Source of the DNA: DATAYF01 sp036272735
GTDB lineage: Bacteria > Chloroflexota > Ktedonobacteria > Ktedonobacterales > Ktedonobacteraceae
NCBI GenBank assembly: GCA_036272735.1
Contig: DATAYF010000574.1
Span: 1 to 9,648 of the forward strand
Direction of reading: 5' to 3'
DNA: 9,648 bases
The number at the start of each line of letters is the position of its first letter. The stretch's first letter is position 1. Shown here piece after piece: positions 6,448-9,648 of this stretch. The notes under the pieces are model-generated. The model made no database searches. It was not told where the DNA came from and saw only the letters and a program-made list of their open reading frames with translations. The translations under genes and the position numbers were made by a program.

Positions 6448-7623
6448 TCACGCCTCTCGACCGGCGCTACCGGAGAGCCTGCTGATATCCACGGCTTCGG
6501 CCATCAATCGATAGCCCTCATCGTTGGGATGGATGCCATCGCCGGAATCGTATGCCGGATGGAGCACGGCTTCACCATCGGGGGAACACAGTGGCGTCGC
6601 GAAATCGAAGACCGCATCAAACCACTGCTGTCCCTGCTCACGCAACCAGGTATTGACGAGTCGGCGCTGCTCCACTTACGAAGGAGGATAGCCGCCGGGC
6701 AAAATTGTGGTTCCAAACACCCGTCGATACGTTTTCCGCGCCTGCTGCGCTACCTGCTGGAATGCCTCGATCAGCGTCACGCCTGAAACCCCAACGCGCA
6801 GGTCATTCGATCCAATATGCACGATCAGATCCGTCGCACCTGGCTGCGCCAGCACACCCCAGGCCAGGCGCTGATGTCCCGCTTCTCCGAACACGAGAGG
6901 CGAGAAAGATGGCATCCCTGGCACGAAAGGCGCCCTTCCTGTTCCCCCAGCCTGGGGAAGCTCGGAGGAGGTGAGTTGATTGCCTGAAATACCGGCATTT
7001 AAAACCGACATAAAGCGTGTCCCACCTGCATCCCTCAGTCGGCGGGCTAGGTAATCGGGCCAGCGCCTGTTCGCATTCTGGGTCGAGCCAAAGCCATTGG
7101 TGGTGGAAGAGCCGAAAGCCACAACAGCATTGAGCGGGGTAGATGGCAAGACATCGATGCCAGTAATCAGCCACCAGGATGCGGTCAGGAGAGGATAGGC
7201 CAGGAACGCGACCTCTGTCGGCACGGCGGTCACATCACCGATACCTGAGACATACGAGGTTTGCTGCGCACTGACATGGCCAGTGAGGCTCTCTCCCTGT
7301 GCCAGGATAAAGGTGATCGCCAGGTCGCTGAATGCCTCCACCCGCAAGGCCACCGGATCACTGACCACCTCCTGACCCGGTCCCAGCGTGACCGTCGTGT
7401 GTCCCGCAAAGCGCACGGCTCTCCCTCCTGGGCGCACAACCGGCCCCTTGAGCACCTGCCCCACGGAGATCGAAGCGAACGTGACTGGTCCGTCTCCATA
7501 GCGATTGGACAGGTGCAGGCGAAGCTGCTCTCCGCCAGCGTGCAGATGGACAATCTGCCGGAACGTGCGACCACTCAGATTAGCCGAGAACATCCGTGAG
7601 GGTGCTGCACACCATGCACCCAC
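6448..7623 (-). pseudogene. SGNH/GDSL-type hydrolase (lipase/acylhydrolase) interrupted by an in-frame stop
   Basis: A single reading frame encodes an SGNH hydrolase of about 390 codons but contains a TAA at 6678-6676 (codon 316). Before the stop are the catalytic-serine block FGSSTTNGFGST (Ser173; the usual GDS is GSS here), the block II glycine in NAGISGN (209-215) and the block III GSND (271-274). After the stop, in the same frame, comes the Asp-x-x-His block DGIHPND (codons 362-368). The upstream part therefore lacks the catalytic His and the downstream part lacks the Ser. The codon just after the stop is GTG, but no ribosome binding site precedes it. The frame starts with GTG at 7623 directly after a stop, has no signal peptide and seems N-terminally short for a secreted esterase. 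Its role beside mdc is unknown. A sequencing error at the stop is possible. Confidence 0.8.
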
Positions 7624-7704
7624 TCAGTTCGTCTCTGAATTCAGTAAGAATATATTCCTTTCGCAAGACATTGTTTCTTTCCCTTGAGAAGACTATACCA
7701 TCGC

Positions 7705-7765
7705 TTTTTGATACCGTCCAATATAGAATTATGTATAGATATCATAGATTGGACGGTATCAAAAA
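7705..7765. promoter_or_regulatory. Perfect 18-bp inverted repeat in the lysR/hydrolase divergent region, probable operator
   Basis: The left arm TTTTTGATACCGTCCAAT (7705-7722) is the exact reverse complement of the right arm at 7748-7765. The 25-bp spacer is AT-rich and holds TATAGA-type hexamers that could be -10 elements in both directions; TTGATA inside each arm could act as a -35. The site lies 11 bp upstream of the lysR start, where LysR-type proteins usually bind to control themselves and the divergent target. The right arm runs into the lysR Shine-Dalgarno (AAGGAGA, 7764-7770). A transcript starting upstream could therefore also fold over the ribosome site. Binding by this LysR protein is inferred. 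Confidence 0.65.
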
Positions 7766-7775
7766 GGAGAGAAGC

Positions 7776-8675
7776 ATGGAACTCTTGCAGCTTAAGTATT
7801 TTCTGACGGTCGCACGACTGGAGCATATGACCCGCGCGGCGGAGGAGGTAGGGATTGCCCAACCGGCACTGAGCCAGACCATAGCTCGCCTGGAGGAAGA
7901 ACTGGGCGTGGCTTTGTTCGATCGTGTCGGAAGAAACATTCACCTGAATCACTTTGGTCAGGCGTATGTCCAGCGTGTTGAGCGGATCTTCGAGGAACTT
8001 GAGCAGGGCCAGCGTGACCTCAAGGATCTCGCGGATGGCAGGCAAGGGCAGGTTACGTTCGCGCTGGGAGCGGCGACCCACCTGCTTCCAGACCTGCTCA
8101 GCACCTTTCGCAAGGATCATCCGGGCGTCCATTTTCTGCTCTCACAACACCAGGTCAATACCGTCACCAGTCTGGTGCAGCAACTCGCCAGGGGAGGGTG
8201 TGATCTGTGTCTCTCCTCTCCTCCGCTCCAACAGCCGGGCATCACCAGCGTTCCCCTGTTGACCGAGGAAATTTTGCTGGCTTTTCCCTCAACCCACCCG
8301 CTGGCCAGATGCTCCCAGATTCGCCTGCAAGAGGTCGCGCAAGAAGCGTTTATCAGCTTGAAGCCAGGACACAGCTTGCGCGACCTGACCGATAGTTTCT
8401 GTCAACAGGCTGGCTTTCGTCCCCGGATCGTGTTTGAAAGTGACGAACCCTCGACGATCCGGGGACTGATCAGAGCGGAGCAGGGTATCGCTTTTGTACC
8501 GGCGATTTCCTGGCGCGGATCAGTCGGCCCGACCGTCATGCATGTGACGGTTTCAGAGCCGAAGTGCCAGCGTACAGTCGGCCTCTCCTGGCTAACCGAT
8601 CGTCGCCTCTCGATGGCTGCCCAGCAATTCCGCCAGTTTGTCATCGAGTATTTTGCCCACATCTCCCTTGCTTGA
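7776..8675 (+). CDS. LysR-type transcriptional regulator, probable regulator of the mdc operon
   Basis: This 299-residue protein has an N-terminal winged helix-turn-helix: LKYFLTVARLEHMTRAAEE (residues 6-24), then the recognition part IAQPALSQTIARLEEELG (27-44) and LFDRVGRNIHLN (47-58). A LysR substrate-binding domain follows from about residue 90. I chose the ATG at 7776 because it places the HTH at the expected N-terminal position and has AAGGAGA five bases upstream; the frame is open further 5' but that stretch covers the inverted repeat. Klebsiella mdc operons also have a LysR regulator (MdcR), which responds to malonate. The position and divergent orientation suggest the same role here. 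The effector is not shown by the sequence. Confidence 0.95.
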   Translation: MELLQLKYFLTVARLEHMTRAAEEVGIAQPALSQTIARLEEELGVALFDRVGRNIHLNHFGQAYVQRVERIFEELEQGQRDLKDLADGRQGQVTFALGAATHLLPDLLSTFRKDHPGVHFLLSQHQVNTVTSLVQQLARGGCDLCLSSPPLQQPGITSVPLLTEEILLAFPSTHPLARCSQIRLQEVAQEAFISLKPGHSLRDLTDSFCQQAGFRPRIVFESDEPSTIRGLIRAEQGIAFVPAISWRGSVGPTVMHVTVSEPKCQRTVGLSWLTDRRLSMAAQQFRQFVIEYFAHISLA

Positions 8676-8949
8676 TGCTTGCTTCCATCCCCAGAAAGAT
8701 GGCGATCCCCTCAACTCAAGAGTGAGAGAGATGAGAGAACCCTTCTGGAAACAGGATCAGGCTTCGTCCTTTTCCAAAAAGGCTGGGAACAGGTCCCCTG
8801 GATGCCATGAAAACGGTCGCCAGAGGCGCTCAACATCGGATGATGTGATGGTTCAACGACCAGCTCGGGTCTTCTACCAATACAACGGACGGTTGGTGCC
8901 CCTCGTCGATACGACGGCCAACCAGGATGACCAGTGCGGGCAAAGGCGG
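8676..8949. other. Non-coding right margin of the transposon between lysR and the terminal repeat
   Basis: This stretch has no convincing gene. It holds a weak hairpin (CCTTTT/AAAAGG, about 8768-8783) and a stronger palindromic cluster at 8891-8923. It is where a lost transposase, resolvase or recombination site might have been, but I recognise no remnant protein sequence. Confidence 0.5.
8891..8923. repeat. Nested palindrome inside the right margin of the transposon
   Basis: GGTTGG (8891-8896) pairs with CCAACC (8918-8923). Nested within, CGTCG (8904-8908) pairs with CGACG (8912-8916) around a 3-base centre. Short dyads of this type occur in resolution sites of Tn3-family elements, but no family-specific match is claimed. 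Confidence 0.45.
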
Positions 8950-8975
8950 TCCAGGCTGCTTTTCTGCTCCTCGTT
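8950..8975 (-). repeat. Inward extension of the right terminal repeat
   Basis: This is the gap-free partner of 199-224, with 19 of 26 identical when inverted. The innermost 12 bases (TCCAGGCTGCTT on the plus strand) are identical. Confidence 0.7.
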
Positions 8976-9013
8976 CTTAGCGTACAGTTTTCAGGTTTTG
9001 ATCCGCTGACCCC
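8976..9013 (-). repeat. Right 38-bp terminal inverted repeat (Tn3 type)
   Basis: Read on the minus strand it begins GGGGTCAGCG, has the variable centre GATCAAAACC, and ends TGAAAACTGTACGCTAAG. It matches the left repeat at 34 of 38 positions, and its tip faces outward. Confidence 0.92.
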
Positions 9014-9018
9014 AACAT
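9014..9018 (+). repeat. Right 5-bp target-site duplication (AACAT)
   Basis: AACAT follows the CCCC tip of the right repeat directly and equals the five bases that precede the left tip at 156-160. Confidence 0.85.
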
Positions 9019-9040
9019 GAGCACTTACCCCGAATATTGA

Positions 9041-9058
9041 GCTGCCATAAGCGGCAGC
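9041..9058. repeat. Small perfect hairpin upstream of the Asp/His/Gly-rich frame
   Basis: GCTGCC (9041-9046) and GGCAGC (9053-9058) form a 6-bp stem with a 6-base loop, 8 bases before the ATG at 9067. It could affect translation there or be fortuitous. Confidence 0.35.
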
Positions 9059-9066
9059 CTGTGGGC

Positions 9067-9318
9067 ATGGTGATCCAGAACTCCTCTACACAATTGATCG
9101 CTCTCATCAGTACAACTGCTTGGCCTCACGGCACCTCTACCGTTGGAGTGCTCAACCCGGATCGAACGGCTGCGCAGGTGACGCTGAAGCGTGATGATGA
9201 CGATCACGGTGATGATCATGGCGGACAAGGTGGACATGGCACACCTGGACCGGGTAACACACCGACCTCAGGTGACGACCATGGTGGGCATGGAGGATCT
9301 GGCAGTGATGATCATTAG
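9067..9318 (+). CDS. Hypothetical small Asp/His/Gly-rich protein, possibly truncated at its N-terminus
   Basis: From the ATG at 9067 the frame gives 83 residues. It has a short hydrophobic N-terminal half (MVIQNSSTQLIALISTTAW), a segment STVGVLNPDRTAAQVTL that looks like ordinary folded protein, and a low-complexity tail of Asp, His and Gly (DDDDHGDDHGGQGGHG and similar) ending in SGSDDH. Such tails can bind divalent metals, but no function is known to me. No clear ribosome binding site is present. GTG at 9061 or TTG at 9037 are other starts. The frame is open back through the right AACAT into the transposon repeat, so an older, longer gene could have been cut by the insertion; however, the left flank is not open in the matching frame beyond about position 119. 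Confidence 0.4.
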   Translation: MVIQNSSTQLIALISTTAWPHGTSTVGVLNPDRTAAQVTLKRDDDDHGDDHGGQGGHGTPGPGNTPTSGDDHGGHGGSGSDDH

Positions 9319-9349
9319 GAAGGGAGTGACTTCAGCGTTCCTTACCATT

Positions 9350-9394
9350 CGCGGCGGAAGGCCCCTGCATGCATGCATGGGGATGGAAGCCGCG
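9350..9394. repeat. Nested GC-rich hairpin with an alternating GCAT core
   Basis: The outer stem CGCGGC (9350-9355) pairs with GCCGCG (9389-9394). The inner stem CCCC (9362-9365) pairs with GGGG (9379-9382). The core TGCATGCATGCA (9366-9377) is itself a perfect palindrome. The internal loop is purine-rich on both sides (GGAAGG and ATGGAA). It is not followed by a T-run, so it does not look like an intrinsic terminator. Confidence 0.55.
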
Positions 9395-9515
9395 CCGCCG
9401 GCAGGCGCAGAAACCCCTTGACAGGAAGAGTCCTATATGGTACGTTTGTTCTAACAAGGCTCCGTAAGTCCGTAAGTCCGTTAGGTGAAAAACCTCGTGG
9501 CAGGAGAACCGCTCT

Positions 9516-9568
9516 CTTCTCTTCGTTGGTGTCGCCTGGAGGTGGGCGCACGTCGCAACGAAGAGGAG
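9516..9568. repeat. Long imperfect hairpin near the right edge of the window
   Basis: CTCTTCGTTG (9519-9528) pairs perfectly with CAACGAAGAG (9556-9565), extended to about 13 pairs with one G-T. Inside, GTGTCGCC and GGCGCAC form a second stem with one bulged base. It is consistent with a structured RNA or an insertion-sequence end. Confidence 0.5.
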
Positions 9569-9648
9569 CAACCAACGGAAGAGGAGGCCTTCTGGCACTC
9601 CTCACGGTCATGTCCTCTCCCGTTCGAGTTGGTCGGCTTGAAATGCTC

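Larger units (their letters stand above)
161..9013. mobile_element. Tn3-family-like non-autonomous transposon carrying the malonate decarboxylase operon
   Basis: The unit is bounded by two outward-facing 38-bp inverted repeats that agree at 34 of 38 positions. Both start GGGGTCAGCG and end TGAAAACTGTACGCTAAG. The length of 38 bp, the GGGG tip and the inner end ACGCTAAG fit the canonical Tn3/Tn21 terminal repeat. A perfect 5-bp direct repeat (AACAT) abuts both tips, which argues for one insertion event rather than two unrelated relics. No Tn3 transposase (tnpA, normally about 3 kb) or resolvase is encoded inside: all coding space is mdcABCDEGH, a broken hydrolase and a lysR gene. I infer a cargo-bearing derivative, mobilised in trans by a related element if it still moves. 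The family assignment rests on end structure and duplication length, not on a transposase. Confidence 0.88.
9319..9648. other. Gene-poor right flank with hairpins and a short tandem repeat
   Basis: I see no convincing gene in these 330 bp. The stretch contains a strong nested hairpin (9350-9394), a TTGACA with TACGTT 17 bp downstream that could be a weak promoter (9418-9446), an 8-bp tandem repeat (CCGTAAGT at 9462-9469 and 9470-9477, then a degenerate third copy) and a second long hairpin (9516-9568). The density of structure suggests a non-coding RNA or the end of a further mobile element. Confidence 0.4.

Noticed and set aside
7596..7775. 60-residue N-terminal extension of the LysR protein
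   Set aside because: It covers the inverted repeat and promoter region. The HTH normally begins at the N-terminus and the ATG at 7776 has a strong ribosome site.
8768..8783. Possible terminator for lysR
   Set aside because: The stem is short and AT-rich and no T-run follows, so it is not convincing as an intrinsic terminator.
8638..9009. Plus-strand frame of 123 codons overlapping the lysR end and running into the right terminal repeat
   Set aside because: It has no recognisable domain, overlaps lysR in another frame, its last part is the transposon end, and it lacks a ribosome site.
9462..9485. CRISPR-like repeats
   Set aside because: The repeats are only 8 bp, in direct tandem with no spacers.
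9485..9648. Frame open from a GTG at 9485 to the window edge
   Set aside because: It covers the hairpins, starts right after a stop and has no ribosome site or recognisable motif. It is too short within the window to judge.

Overview
The window is dominated by one thing: a complete biotin-independent malonate decarboxylase (MDC) operon that appears to be the cargo of a Tn3-family transposon lacking its own transposase. The organism cannot be fixed from the sequence. It is a fairly GC-rich bacterium with AGGAGG-type ribosome binding sites, GTG and TTG starts and many mobile-element traces. I lean toward an environmental, large-genome bacterium such as a Ktedonobacteria-like Chloroflexota, but that is an impression, not a demonstration.

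Layout from left to right. Positions 1-153 are a small inverted-repeat-bounded (MITE-like) element. Two bases later comes the 5-bp direct repeat AACAT (156-160), then a 38-bp Tn3-type terminal inverted repeat (161-198). The opposite, outward-facing copy of the repeat is at 8976-9013 and is followed at once by the second AACAT (9014-9018). The two ends delimit an 8,853-bp unit. Inside it, on the minus strand and so transcribed right to left, are mdcA, mdcB, mdcC, mdcD, mdcE, mdcG and mdcH (6395 down to 306). Each gene overlaps the next by 1-13 nt. Upstream of mdcA on the same strand is an SGNH/GDSL hydrolase gene broken by an in-frame stop codon (7623-6448). Divergent from it, on the plus strand, is a LysR-type regulator (7776-8675). 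The 152-bp divergent region between these two holds a perfect 18-bp inverted repeat, the likely operator.

How the genes work together. MdcB makes the precursor 2'-(5''-triphosphoribosyl)-3'-dephospho-CoA. MdcG transfers the phosphoribosyl-dephospho-CoA arm to Ser25 of the carrier protein MdcC. MdcH charges the carrier from malonyl-CoA, leading to the acetyl-primed form. MdcA exchanges acetyl for malonyl on the carrier, and MdcD plus MdcE decarboxylate malonyl-S-MdcC back to acetyl-S-MdcC. The net reaction is malonate to acetate plus CO2. The order A-B-C-D-E-G-H matches the Klebsiella mdc cluster with mdcF, the transporter gene, missing between E and G. The element therefore carries everything needed to build an active enzyme but no uptake system.

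To the right of the element (9019-9648) lies host or older mobile-element DNA: a short Asp/His/Gly-rich reading frame, then about 330 bp without a convincing gene but with two strong nested hairpins and a short 8-bp tandem repeat. These may be a structured RNA or the end of another insertion sequence.
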